44,959 bases of DNA from Nostoc sp. LEGE 06077. Lineage in GTDB: Bacteria > Cyanobacteriota > Cyanobacteriia > Cyanobacteriales > Nostocaceae. The position numbers and the translations under genes are program-made. Positions 17,179-25,625 of this stretch are shown piece by piece (position 1 is the stretch's first letter; each line of letters starts with the position of its first letter). The stretch is taken from NCBI RefSeq assembly GCF_015207705.1, contig NZ_JADEWI010000053.1, positions 1 to 44,959 of the forward strand, in the 5' to 3' direction. Below the pieces are notes generated by a model. The model made no database searches. It was not told the DNA's origin and saw only the letters and a program-made list of their open reading frames with translations.

Positions 17179-18606
17179 TTAAGCAATAAAAGTCTCACTC
17201 ACGCTGACTTTATCCAAAGTTACCAGTACTTGGAATTGAGTTCCGGGCGGGGGACTAAAGCCCAGTTGCAGAATTTTGTCTTTCCCTACGCCTTGTTCAT
17301 CGCTTCTTGTTTCTGCTTGCAAACGAGTTTCACCGCCAGCAATCACGCTCAGAATCAGATGAGGTGGTAGTTGATGTTGCTGGTTGATTGGCTGTACTTG
17401 TAGCCGCACTCCAATTTTTGATTCTGTTTTGGGACGAATAGTGACAACCAGCGCCACTTGACAACCCGCCAATTGCAACCCTAAATCAATCAACCGGGCT
17501 TTACTGATTCCGGCTTGGGGATGATCAGGGGCGATTTTGCCTAAACTTAAAGCCGCTTCCCAACGGGTTTCTTCATCCTGGGCAACTTGTAACAATTCTA
17601 CCAACGCCGCGATCGCCTCTGGATGACCGACACCAATTTGTCCTAACACCCCGGCGGCTTGACAGCGTTCCTTTTCTGGGCGATTGGATTTGAGGAGGCG
17701 AATTACTGGAGCGATCGCTTCCACAGAAACTTGCTCTTCCGCACCCCGCACAGCACTGAATTCTGGTGGTGTTAAAACTGCCTCTACAGCTTGCCAAATT
17801 TCTGCAATTATGATGTCAGCCCTGTGTAACCACTGGTGCAAGTTGACTACAGTTAAATTCGGCGATGATAACCGTTGCTGGTAGAGTTTTTGCCGCAACT
17901 CTTCATTGACTAGTAATGCTGCCCATTGTTCAAATGTTACCGCTAATCTAGGGGAGTATAAATCAGGATTACTGATTTGCTTGTATAAATCTGCCACTAC
18001 TTCTGTAGATAACTGCGGTGGCGCTGCTGTTTCGGGACGAGAATTGGGTTGGGGCAGGAGGAGCAATTGTGTGATATCTTCCGTCAAGACAGCCTGATTA
18101 ATATAGTAAGAGCGATCGCCCTGATCATATATCCCCCGACTCTTCAGTTTTTGATAGCTGACATATCCCCACAACCGCAGCCAAGATTGCTCAGGTTCAC
18201 CTAAATTAATCTGCACAGCCAGATAATAATCTTTTCGCCAGCTAGGAATATCAACCCACTCGCCGGGAACAACAAATTCCTCTAAATCACTCGTTTCACT
18301 GGGAATTAAAACTAATCTAATTTCACCTAAATCAATAGGAGTTCCATTCACAAATTCCCACAGGGAGTTACAAGTATTTGCAGCAAAAATATTGTTGATG
18401 CTAATGTGAGCATCTTCTTCTGCTAACCAAGCCTGTAACCAAAGCACAAAAGACTTGAAACACAGATAATTCAGATAAGCTTGACAGCAAGCTCCTGCAT
18501 TAGTATGAGCTTGAGATTGATGCCAAGCTTCTTCTTGCAGTTTTGGTGATAACGGCAAGCATATATGATTCGGATAAATCGTGGCAATTTTTTGCAAATT
18601 CAGCAT
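17179..18606 (-). CDS. DUF1822 protein with HEAT-like repeats
   Basis: The 475-aa protein begins with DUF1822 features (ICLPLSPKLQEEAW, NYLCFKSFVLWLQAWL, VPGEWVDIPSW, LRLWGYVSY). Residues 300-365 carry HEAT-like repeats (RCQAAGVLGQIGVGHPEAI, RWEAALSLGKIAPDHP). The C-terminal 100 residues are beta-rich (LVVTIRPKTESKIGVRLQV). DUF1822 genes are typically cyanobacterial and found beside sigma factors and CHASE2 proteins; the function is unknown. It lies 9 bases after the sigma-factor gene and 72 before the CHAT-CHASE2 gene, so co-transcription is likely. HEAT repeats suggest a protein-binding or scaffold role. Confidence 0.8.
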   Translation of the reverse strand: MLNLQKIATIYPNHICLPLSPKLQEEAWHQSQAHTNAGACCQAYLNYLCFKSFVLWLQAWLAEEDAHISINNIFAANTCNSLWEFVNGTPIDLGEIRLVLIPSETSDLEEFVVPGEWVDIPSWRKDYYLAVQINLGEPEQSWLRLWGYVSYQKLKSRGIYDQGDRSYYINQAVLTEDITQLLLLPQPNSRPETAAPPQLSTEVVADLYKQISNPDLYSPRLAVTFEQWAALLVNEELRQKLYQQRLSSPNLTVVNLHQWLHRADIIIAEIWQAVEAVLTPPEFSAVRGAEEQVSVEAIAPVIRLLKSNRPEKERCQAAGVLGQIGVGHPEAIAALVELLQVAQDEETRWEAALSLGKIAPDHPQAGISKARLIDLGLQLAGCQVALVVTIRPKTESKIGVRLQVQPINQQHQLPPHLILSVIAGGETRLQAETRSDEQGVGKDKILQLGFSPPPGTQFQVLVTLDKVSVSETFIA

Positions 18607-18615
18607 TTTCCTTCC

Positions 18616-20391
18616 TCAAGTTCTCTGAATTTCTTGGTAGAGCAAGTTTGTCGATAGCCAATCTTCAATTATTTGCCCAATTTGTTGAATTTCCGTTTCT
18701 AAAAAAATACCAAACCTCTTGTCAATCCTCTGGAGAAAAGAACGCTGCAACTGCTGTTTAGCTGTAGTAATTGTTTGAGCATCACTATTAGATTTGTGTA
18801 TTTTTTGAGCATATTTTTGCCATAAAATTTCTTGGGATGGTGATTCTAATTGGGTAAACGACTTTAATAACTCAACTTGAATTAAATTTTGATAATAATT
18901 TTTTAGCCATGATTTGATATAGTTATTTTGCCATTGCTTGAGTATATTTAAAAAATTGGTCTGTAATTCATCTTCGGCTATAGTTAGTTTTTGTGTTACT
19001 TCTTCTTGAGTAAGAGATTTATTCTGAGCAATAATTTTAGTTAGCTCGGCAATATTCAGTTTTTGACCATATTTAAGTTTGATAATTTGTTGTAATTCAG
19101 GTGCTAAATCTGCGAGTGCAGCAATTAATTGAGATGCAAGGGGATTAGCTACTAGATTAAAATTGCTAAATTTTTCATTTAAAAATGTTGTGACATAAGT
19201 TGTCGGGTTAAATTGTTCACAGGTTAACTCCTGAAACTTTTCTAATAATGGCGTTTCTATATACTTGGAAATATAGCGCGAGACGGTTCCTTGATGAACG
19301 TTCATTTTACTAGCAAATTGTTCTTGAGTTAACAGCGCCAAGCGATGGGGATAGCACAAAGGCATCACAGACTGACGGTAAGATGTGGGGATTTGACTGC
19401 GAATTTTAGCTAAATTCTGCTCAATCAGTTCAAGTTCGCTACGTAAAATCAAGTCTACTGCTGCTAAAGATTCTGCATTTTCTGCTTCTTTTTCTCCGGC
19501 TTCCCAAAAATTGAAACTGGCTGTATCTGGCTGTTCATTACTATTAGCATCGTAAGGCACATCCTTAATTTGCTCCGATTGCTGTAAAGCTTCAATACAG
19601 GTATTCATCCATTTTTGAATCATGATTGGTGTGATGGCTGCACCAACGGCGACTTGCAGGGGTGCGCCTGGTTGAAATCTCTGAGAGTTATAATCTTTAG
19701 CCGTTTGGACAAAATCTGAAAATTCTGGTTCTGGCCATTTTCCCCCGCCTTGTCTCTGAGGATGGTAGACGCGGTTATTTTTGTAAACAGGAATAAAATA
19801 TTGCCAAGCAAAAAGATATTGGGAAATTTCTGGTTCCTGTTTACCAGTGCTTTGCAATGCTGCTTTCAGGCGTTCGGCTGCGGTTTGCAATTTTCTGCGA
19901 CTATTAATATCAACATCGCATAATAGATGCCAGGGTGATTCCCAATTTATATGCTCACGAGTGACATTTCTCAGTACCCCTAAGATATAGGTTTTGAGAC
20001 TTGCACCACTATAGTCATTAGTTTTGTACTTATTGAGATATTGCTGTAATTTTTCGCGGTTACACAGGTGTTCGTTAGTCAGAGCGTATAAATTTTCGGC
20101 ATAAGCAGCGTAAAACGGCAAACGACACCAATTGCGCCAAATGAGGTAACAGCGATCGCGATCAAAGTAAGCTAATAAGTGCCAGTGAGCTAACTTTTTC
20201 TCTGTTTCCGGTTGGGAATCATCATTGAGAATTGTGACAAAATAATTCACATAGTCGCTCTCACCCCATTGGGGATGTAACCGCAGCAGCTTTTCTATTC
20301 TCTCTCGCAAACGATTTTGAATTAACCGTTTGAAAGGAGGATAACCACTAGTTTCTGTAAAGTCATACAAAGTCCAGAATTGATCATTCAT
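18616..20391 (-). CDS. sigma-70-like RNA polymerase sigma factor, divergent
   Basis: A 591-aa protein of the divergent cyanobacterial sigma family. Recognisable parts are SLKTYILGVLRNVTREHINW near residue 135 and a region-4-like helix-turn-helix around 355-385 (LTQEQFASKMNVHQGTVSRY). Classical region 2 motifs are weak. The C-terminal 200 residues are helical, with repeated QITKLK-type and ALADLAPELQQII segments that look like a second region-4 module. It is the first gene of the operon and would be expected to transcribe this or related CHAT loci. Its own promoter was not identified. It may instead be a sigma-derived regulator that does not bind core polymerase. Confidence 0.75.
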   Translation of the reverse strand: MNDQFWTLYDFTETSGYPPFKRLIQNRLRERIEKLLRLHPQWGESDYVNYFVTILNDDSQPETEKKLAHWHLLAYFDRDRCYLIWRNWCRLPFYAAYAENLYALTNEHLCNREKLQQYLNKYKTNDYSGASLKTYILGVLRNVTREHINWESPWHLLCDVDINSRRKLQTAAERLKAALQSTGKQEPEISQYLFAWQYFIPVYKNNRVYHPQRQGGGKWPEPEFSDFVQTAKDYNSQRFQPGAPLQVAVGAAITPIMIQKWMNTCIEALQQSEQIKDVPYDANSNEQPDTASFNFWEAGEKEAENAESLAAVDLILRSELELIEQNLAKIRSQIPTSYRQSVMPLCYPHRLALLTQEQFASKMNVHQGTVSRYISKYIETPLLEKFQELTCEQFNPTTYVTTFLNEKFSNFNLVANPLASQLIAALADLAPELQQIIKLKYGQKLNIAELTKIIAQNKSLTQEEVTQKLTIAEDELQTNFLNILKQWQNNYIKSWLKNYYQNLIQVELLKSFTQLESPSQEILWQKYAQKIHKSNSDAQTITTAKQQLQRSFLQRIDKRFGIFLETEIQQIGQIIEDWLSTNLLYQEIQRT

Positions 20392-20476
20392 TTGCAGAGA
20401 TTTTCCGCTTAATGTTTAATAGCTTGCTCCTTGAGCGCCAGAAGCTAGTTTAACAGAGCTTTTCAAAGCTTTTCAG

Positions 20477-20599
20477 AACTTACGCACTAGTGACAGAAGA
20501 CTAAACACAGAAAAGCCAGTGCATTACTTTGGTTGCCAAAGCCACAGCAACTAGCACAACACCAAAAAATCAGATTTGCAGATGATTTTTGCGTAAGTG
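20477..20599. repeat. possible miniature inverted-repeat element
   Basis: AACTTACGCA (20477-20486) and TGCGTAAGTG (20590-20599) form terminal inverted repeats (9 of 10) around 103 bases of gene-free DNA. The size and ends suggest a non-autonomous transposable element. It lies upstream of the sigma-factor gene and could affect its promoter. The remainder of the 20392-20803 gap holds only the terminator described separately. Confidence 0.45.
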
Positions 20600-20726
20600 T
20601 TACTTTTTTAGGAGAACTTGATTTGATTCTTCTATATTATTTTCATGGAAGAGACAACAATTTTGTGATTAGTAGTATTATGAACTGATAATATAAACCA
20701 AAATTGTCACCTTTCAAGAAGTATGG

Positions 20727-20764
20727 AAAAAATGAGGGTTACAGATTTTAGCCTATTACCCTCA
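20727..20764 (-). terminator. rho-independent terminator of the secreted-protein gene
   Basis: On the minus strand, TGAGGGT and ACCCTCA pair around an 18-base loop and are followed directly by TTTTTT. It lies 40 bases past the stop of the 20804-21355 gene and in the right orientation to end it. Confidence 0.75.
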
Positions 20765-20803
20765 AATTTATCAGCTTGATAATTAGCTTTTGAGACTCAA
20801 AGT

Positions 20804-21355
20804 CTACAGTGGTGCTATTACAGGGAAGTCAATTCCACTGAATGCAGGGTTTTGTGTGGTGTTAGTTCTCTCCATAGTTACCACAAATGAGTAAAGTCTA
20901 TCCAAACCTACATCATGGATCAGATCCACAGATCGGGTCGTATTATCTATTATGTTGAACCCATTAGAACTCCATGTACCGCCGACTGTCGTTAAACCAG
21001 TAGCATCTCGGTAAGTAAGGTTTACCTTAATTGCCGATGCAGTTCCGATTCCGTCAGTATCTCGGTAATAAACTCTGTATCTGGAGATATCGTTGTCATT
21101 GGAAAAATCGACTAATGTGTTGGCGTTAATTGGCAGTGGACAGTAAAGGGTGACTGTACCAGTAGCAGAGCCATTGAAAACATAAGCTCCGTTCGAGATG
21201 ACAACTGACGCATCCCCACTGTCACTATTTGGGCGACAAGCGGTAGCAGGGACAGTTGTCGCTAGTATATCCCGATCATTGGCTGACGCAACACTAGGAA
21301 CAATCATGGATGCGGCAATGGTGGCGGCGGCTAGGAAGTTTTTTGAGATAAACAT
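20804..21355 (-). CDS. secreted hypothetical protein
   Basis: A 183-aa protein with a clear signal peptide (MFISKNFLAAATIAASMIVP, then SVASA and cleavage before N26). The mature part is about 158 aa, rich in Thr, Ser, Asp and Val. It has two cysteines, in TACRPNS and TLYCPLP, that may form one disulfide, and looks all-beta (SRYRVYYRDTDG, AIKVNLTYRD). I do not recognise a named family. AAAGGA stands 8 bases before the ATG. It is monocistronic, ended by the hairpin at 20727-20764, and lies between the CHAT operon and the lanthipeptide genes without evident link to either. Confidence 0.75.
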   Translation of the reverse strand: MFISKNFLAAATIAASMIVPSVASANDRDILATTVPATACRPNSDSGDASVVISNGAYVFNGSATGTVTLYCPLPINANTLVDFSNDNDISRYRVYYRDTDGIGTASAIKVNLTYRDATGLTTVGGTWSSNGFNIIDNTTRSVDLIHDVGLDRLYSFVVTMERTNTTQNPAFSGIDFPVIAPL

Positions 21356-21690
21356 AAGAAATCCTTTGACTAGTTATTGTTATTTGGGGTTTGAACCCTT
21401 TGATTTGGTTATTGGGATAGGATTTGCTAATTTATGCACTTCCAGCCACTCACCGTTGAAAAAAGCCCTTTGTAAAGGATTGTTAACAAGAAAAATAATA
21501 ACTACAACCCAATCAGGGTAAGAATTTCAGCAATTTTACTAGCTACAAAAACATTTATGACCTGGGGATAAGTACATAAATCAAAAAAGCCTATCCCATT
21601 AACTCTAATGAAAGGGTTAAAACGCAACGATGAAAAGGAAGCGAGTTAAATTCACTGTCGCTCATTACATCATTAAGTAAACACCCTTTT
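21356..21690. other. intergenic region between divergent genes
   Basis: This gap separates the minus-strand secreted-protein gene from the plus-strand lanthipeptide genes, so promoters for both should lie here or just right of it. No gene, operator or clean -10/-35 pair could be named by eye. Confidence 0.4.
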
Positions 21691-21732
21691 AAGAAGTAAG
21701 AAGTAAAAAGTAAGAAGTAAAAAGTAAAAAGA
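21691..21732. repeat. heptamer tandem array (AGAAGTA/AAAAGTA)
   Basis: Six imperfect 7-base units, mixing AGAAGTA and AAAAGTA, run from 21691 to about 21732. The period-7 arrangement is the style of short tandem repeat common in Nostocales. It forms the left side of the inverted repeat upstream of the lanthipeptide precursor. Confidence 0.8.
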
Positions 21733-21804
21733 TAATCACCATAAATAAATTTAGGTGCTTGTAACAATTTTTTTTCTTTCTTTTAACTTTTATCTTTTTA
21801 CTTT
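21721..21804. promoter_or_regulatory. A/T-rich inverted repeat upstream of the precursor gene
   Basis: AAAGTAAAAAGATAA (21721-21735) is matched exactly, inverted, at 21790-21804: 15 perfect base pairs around a 54-base loop. It ends 48 bases before the precursor ATG, so the transcript could fold here. It might be a 5'-leader structure, a protein-binding site, or only a mobile small repeat; the sequence cannot decide. Confidence 0.5.
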
Positions 21805-21839
21805 ACCTTGTTCGTTCAACATTTTACGTCATTTAAATT

Positions 21840-21845
21840 AAGGAG
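21840..21845 (+). promoter_or_regulatory. strong ribosome binding site of the precursor gene
   Basis: AAGGAG lies seven bases before ATG 21853. It fixes the start against the longer in-frame reading from 21808, whose first 15 codons look non-coding. It is the best Shine-Dalgarno match in this locus, as expected for a peptide made in excess over its enzymes. Confidence 0.85.
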
Positions 21846-21852
21846 AAAAACC

Positions 21853-22095
21853 ATGTCTAACTTTGACATTATTCGCGCTTGGAAAGATGAAGACTACCGC
21901 AATAGCTTGAGTGATGAACAACGTTCTCAATTACCTGAAAATCCAGCAGGTTTGATAGAACTTCCCGATGCAGAATCCAATGCTTTATCCGGGGGCGGTT
22001 GTTCAATATTTACAGGGACTTGTGGACGTGTCTGTGAGAGACTTACACCCCAGTACGGTTGTAAAGGCTGTGACAATGGCGGTTTGACAACCTGA
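21853..22095 (+). CDS. lanA: class II lanthipeptide precursor, mersacidin/lichenicidin type
   Basis: The 80-aa precursor has a 48-aa acidic leader (MSNFDIIRAWKDEDYRNSLS, then LPENPAGLIELPDAE), which matches the mersacidin/lichenicidin-type leader pattern, and a double-glycine site ALSGG (Gly47-Gly48). The 32-aa core, from Gly49, has five Cys (50, 57, 61, 70, 73) and six Ser/Thr (Ser51, Thr54, 56, 65, 79, 80). Its ends are GCSIFTGTC and NGGLTT. LanM should dehydrate Ser/Thr and close thioether rings; LanT should cut after Gly48 and export. At most five rings are possible; which residues pair cannot be told from sequence. lanM follows 174 bases later on the same strand. Confidence 0.92.
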   Translation: MSNFDIIRAWKDEDYRNSLSDEQRSQLPENPAGLIELPDAESNALSGGGCSIFTGTCGRVCERLTPQYGCKGCDNGGLTT

Positions 22096-22171
22096 TAGTA
22101 TGAGGCTGAATGTGATTGCTTGAGATATAAATCAGGCGATCGCACTTAATTTCTGCGCCAAAAACTAACAA

Positions 22172-22199
22172 GATTGGGTAGGCTCTGACCTGCCCAATC
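22172..22199 (+). terminator. intercistronic hairpin between lanA and lanM
   Basis: GATTGGGTAGG and CCTGCCCAATC form an 11-bp stem (one G-T pair) with a six-base loop. Flanking AAGAT/ATCTT could extend it. No long T-run follows, so partial termination or protection of the lanA message is more likely than full stop. Such hairpins let precursor exceed synthetase. Confidence 0.65.
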
Positions 22200-22269
22200 A
22201 CATCTTAATTAATACTTCCATTTCTCCCGGTAGAAATATCTTATTTAGTCTTTAATTTCAGGGATTTTT

Positions 22270-25200
22270 ATGTCAAAAGCAGATAATAATACACGCATAT
22301 TAACAGATAAAGAGTACGAAATAAACTTATCTGATAAAATTAAACAATCCAGCACAATATCTTCTACTTGGTATCAGGCTATCACTTTATCTGAGCGCAT
22401 TAAAAAACAGTTAAGCTCTAAAAAATTTGATGCTGAACTTGCTGCGCGGCGTGTACAAAAATGGCAGTCACAGTCTAGTTTTGCTGATCAAGCTGACTTC
22501 GCTCAACGTTTAGCAATTAATGGCATCAGTGCAGAGGAATTTTTCAATTTACTTGGTGAACCGATTGAGGCAGTACGAGAACGTTATCCCCACCCCCCAC
22601 AATGGTTAACAGATATCATTTCAGCCTTTGCTCACCCGGTTGCTGCTAATTTACCGCCACTTCCCCAGAAATTGCAAAATGCAGAAACGAGTGTTTTTTT
22701 GGATGCGATCGCACCATTAATTAGCCAAGGATGCGATCGTTTACAAGCGGGCATCGCTGCGTTAATCGCCACGCAATCTGATTTACCTTTTGTCCCCAGC
22801 ACAATTACAGAAGTGTTGTTTGCCAATCTACCAGAAAAGTTACTGGCAATGTTAAGCCGGACAATGGTTTTAGAACTCAATGTTGCCCGTCTGCAAGGCA
22901 ATCTCCAAGGGGATACACCCAAAGAAAGATTCCAAAGCTTTTTAGCACAATTACGCCAACCGGAAACAGCGTTCAACTTGTTGCAAGAGTATCCGGTTTT
23001 AGCTCGTCAACTTGTAACTTACATCGAACAATGGGTAACATTTAGTTTAGAATTTCTTCATCATTTATGCTCTGATTGGCAAGCAATTAAAACTACTTTT
23101 AGCCCTGATCAAGAGCCAGGATTATTGATAGCATTAGACATGACTGTAGGCGATCGCCACAGAGGCGGACGCAGCGTATCCATTGCTAAATTCAGTTCTG
23201 GTTGGCAACTGGTTTATAAGCCGAAATCATTAGCTGTAGATATTCATTTTCAAGAGTTTTTAACTTGGCTAAATCAACGCAGCGATCTGCCAGCATTCCG
23301 CACGCTGAAAGTTCTCAATCAAGGTACATACGGCTGGGTTGAGTTTGTGGAAATGCAAAACTGCTCCTCCTCAGCCGAAGTTGAGCAATTCTACCAACGT
23401 ATGGGGGGATATCTGGCATTACTTTACGTTCTAGAAGCCAGAGATTTTCACTTTGAGAATTTGATCGCAGTGGGGGAACATCCGGTTTTGATTGACTTGG
23501 AGGCACTTTTTCATCCGCGTCTGGAAGAAGGCGATCGCCACCAAGTACATCAGTTTGCCAATAATATTATGTATGACTCAGTTTTGCGCGTCGGACTACT
23601 ACCCTATCGCGCCTGGGCAAACGCTGAGTCTGGAGGCATTGATCTGAGTGGTTTAGGCACGGTAGGCAAACAGCTAACACCAGACCGTCTTCCTTACTGG
23701 CAAGGTGTAGGTACAGATGAAATGCAACTCCAGCGCCAGCAAATGGAAATGCTAGGACAGCAACATCGACCGATGCTCAATGGTCAAGAAATTCATGCCT
23801 TAGATTATATAGAATTTCTCATTTCTGGATTCACCAAAATTTATGGATTGTTGTTACAACACCGCCATGAGTTACTAACAGAAAATAGCCCTTTAACGCG
23901 GTTTGCCAGCGATGAAGTGCGAGTTATCCTGCGTCCAACGCGAACTTACGGACTGTTGTTTATGGAGAGTTTTCACCCCGATATCCTACGCAATGCTTTG
24001 GATCGGGATTGCTACTTTGGCAGACTGTGGGCTGAGGTCAAAAGTTACCCAGATATAGCTAGAGCGATCGCCTTTGAACAAGCAGATTTACAAAATGGTG
24101 ATATTCCACTGTTTGTCACTCATCCCAATTCACGAGATATGTGGAGTAGTTCTCATGTCCGCATTGCCAATTTTCTCCAAGAACCAAGTGCGATCGCTGT
24201 TCAATGCTGTCTGCAACAACTCAGCGAAACTGATCTCAAACAACAGATATGGTATATTCGCGCTTCCTTAAGCACCCTGGCTCTCAACGTTGAGCAGCAA
24301 GCGTCTCACCCCAGTTACTCTGCAATCAAATCGCCGACGGCTATTAACCGGGAACAGCTATTAACAGCGGCTCAAGTAATTGGCGATCGCCTAGAAGAAC
24401 TAGCACTGCGCGATCAAGATTTTGTCACTTGGATTGGTTTGACACCTACCATCACTAGCCAATTATCTCTAATTCCCTTGGGGTTGGATCTCTATGGTGG
24501 TGTGGCTGGGGTGGCACTTTTCCTCGCCTACCTTGGTGCTGTTACTAAACAGGAACGCTACATGACGCTGGCACAATCCGCACTGAGGACATTGCAACAA
24601 CAGACTCAGCTAGGTAAATCATTTCTCAAGTTAACTGGTGGGTTTAGCGGCTGGGGAGGTGTGATTTATACTTTGACCCATTTAGCAGTATTGTGGGAGC
24701 AGCCAGAGCTATTGACTGAAGCTGAAGCCCTTTTAGAAATTTTACCTGATGCCATCAAGCAGGACGAACAATTAGATATTATCGGCGGTGCAGCCGGATG
24801 TATCATCAGCTTAATTAACCTGCATAGATATAAACCCAGCGATCGCATAATCGAAGTTGCTCGTCAATGTGGTGAAAGGCTACTCACCAAAGCTCAATCT
24901 ATGGAAAAAGGCCTCGGTTGGGTAATTCGCCACGCCGGCACCAAACCTCTAGCTGGATTCTCTCACGGTGCAGCCGGAATTGCTTTGGCATTGCTAGAAT
25001 TAGCCGCATTAACTGGTGAAATCCGTTTTCGCACAGCCGCACTGGAGGCGATCGCTTACGAGCGCAGCCTTTTCGCCATCCAGGAAGGAAATTGGCTGGA
25101 TCTACGCGACTTAAAAGTTCCCGGAACAGCTGTCAGTGATTCCCAACCAGCCTTGATGACAGCGTGGTGTCATGGCGCACCAGGTATTGGCTTGGCTCGA

Positions 25201-25575
25201 TTACTTTCTTTGCCATACATTGATGATGCAAAAATCCGTTCCGAAATTAACACAGCCCTAAAAACCACCATCAACCAGGGCTTTGGTCACAACCATTCTC
25301 TCTGTCACGGAGATTTAGGCAACCTAGAACTGCTGTTGCAAGCCAGTCTAACTCTTGATGATCCACAGTGGAAAACTGAAGTTGATCGCTTGGCCGCTGC
25401 CATTCTTGAAGGTATCAATCAACACGGCTGGCTATGTGGTGTTCCCTTGGGAGTTGAGACACCGGGACTGATGACGGGACTAGCGGGTATTGGTTATGAA
25501 TTACTGCGCCTCGCTGCACCAGAGATTGTTCCTTCAGTTTTGGGACTAGAACCACCCAAGGTTAATACCTTGTGA
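22270..25575 (+). CDS. lanM: class II lanthipeptide synthetase LanM
   Basis: A 1101-aa bifunctional enzyme. The N-terminal DUF4135 dehydratase domain has LIALDMTVGDRHRGGRSV, LVYKPKSLAVD and FHFENLIAVGEHPVLIDLEA. The C-terminal LanC-like cyclase domain, from about residue 740, has GLDLYGGVAGVALFLAYLG, GFSHGAAGIAL, and the zinc ligands Cys967 (WCHGAPG) and Cys1012-His1013 (LCHGDLGN). It phosphorylates and eliminates Ser/Thr of the precursor, then adds Cys thiols to form lanthionine rings, in the cytoplasm. ATG 22270 has only a weak AGGG upstream. It lies 50 bases before lanT. Length is normal for the family. Confidence 0.95.
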   Translation: MSKADNNTRILTDKEYEINLSDKIKQSSTISSTWYQAITLSERIKKQLSSKKFDAELAARRVQKWQSQSSFADQADFAQRLAINGISAEEFFNLLGEPIEAVRERYPHPPQWLTDIISAFAHPVAANLPPLPQKLQNAETSVFLDAIAPLISQGCDRLQAGIAALIATQSDLPFVPSTITEVLFANLPEKLLAMLSRTMVLELNVARLQGNLQGDTPKERFQSFLAQLRQPETAFNLLQEYPVLARQLVTYIEQWVTFSLEFLHHLCSDWQAIKTTFSPDQEPGLLIALDMTVGDRHRGGRSVSIAKFSSGWQLVYKPKSLAVDIHFQEFLTWLNQRSDLPAFRTLKVLNQGTYGWVEFVEMQNCSSSAEVEQFYQRMGGYLALLYVLEARDFHFENLIAVGEHPVLIDLEALFHPRLEEGDRHQVHQFANNIMYDSVLRVGLLPYRAWANAESGGIDLSGLGTVGKQLTPDRLPYWQGVGTDEMQLQRQQMEMLGQQHRPMLNGQEIHALDYIEFLISGFTKIYGLLLQHRHELLTENSPLTRFASDEVRVILRPTRTYGLLFMESFHPDILRNALDRDCYFGRLWAEVKSYPDIARAIAFEQADLQNGDIPLFVTHPNSRDMWSSSHVRIANFLQEPSAIAVQCCLQQLSETDLKQQIWYIRASLSTLALNVEQQASHPSYSAIKSPTAINREQLLTAAQVIGDRLEELALRDQDFVTWIGLTPTITSQLSLIPLGLDLYGGVAGVALFLAYLGAVTKQERYMTLAQSALRTLQQQTQLGKSFLKLTGGFSGWGGVIYTLTHLAVLWEQPELLTEAEALLEILPDAIKQDEQLDIIGGAAGCIISLINLHRYKPSDRIIEVARQCGERLLTKAQSMEKGLGWVIRHAGTKPLAGFSHGAAGIALALLELAALTGEIRFRTAALEAIAYERSLFAIQEGNWLDLRDLKVPGTAVSDSQPALMTAWCHGAPGIGLARLLSLPYIDDAKIRSEINTALKTTINQGFGHNHSLCHGDLGNLELLLQASLTLDDPQWKTEVDRLAAAILEGINQHGWLCGVPLGVETPGLMTGLAGIGYELLRLAAPEIVPSVLGLEPPKVNTL

Positions 25576-25625
25576 AATTACTGAGAACACATCTATCCCA
25601 TCGGCGTTTATCGGCGGGTTAATTC

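Noticed and set aside
21691-21732. Tandem repeats considered as a CRISPR array
   Set aside because: Units are 7 bases with no spacers and no cas genes nearby.
21808-21852. Earlier in-frame start for the lanthipeptide precursor
   Set aside because: The added 15 codons look non-coding and the strong AAGGAG site points to ATG 21853.
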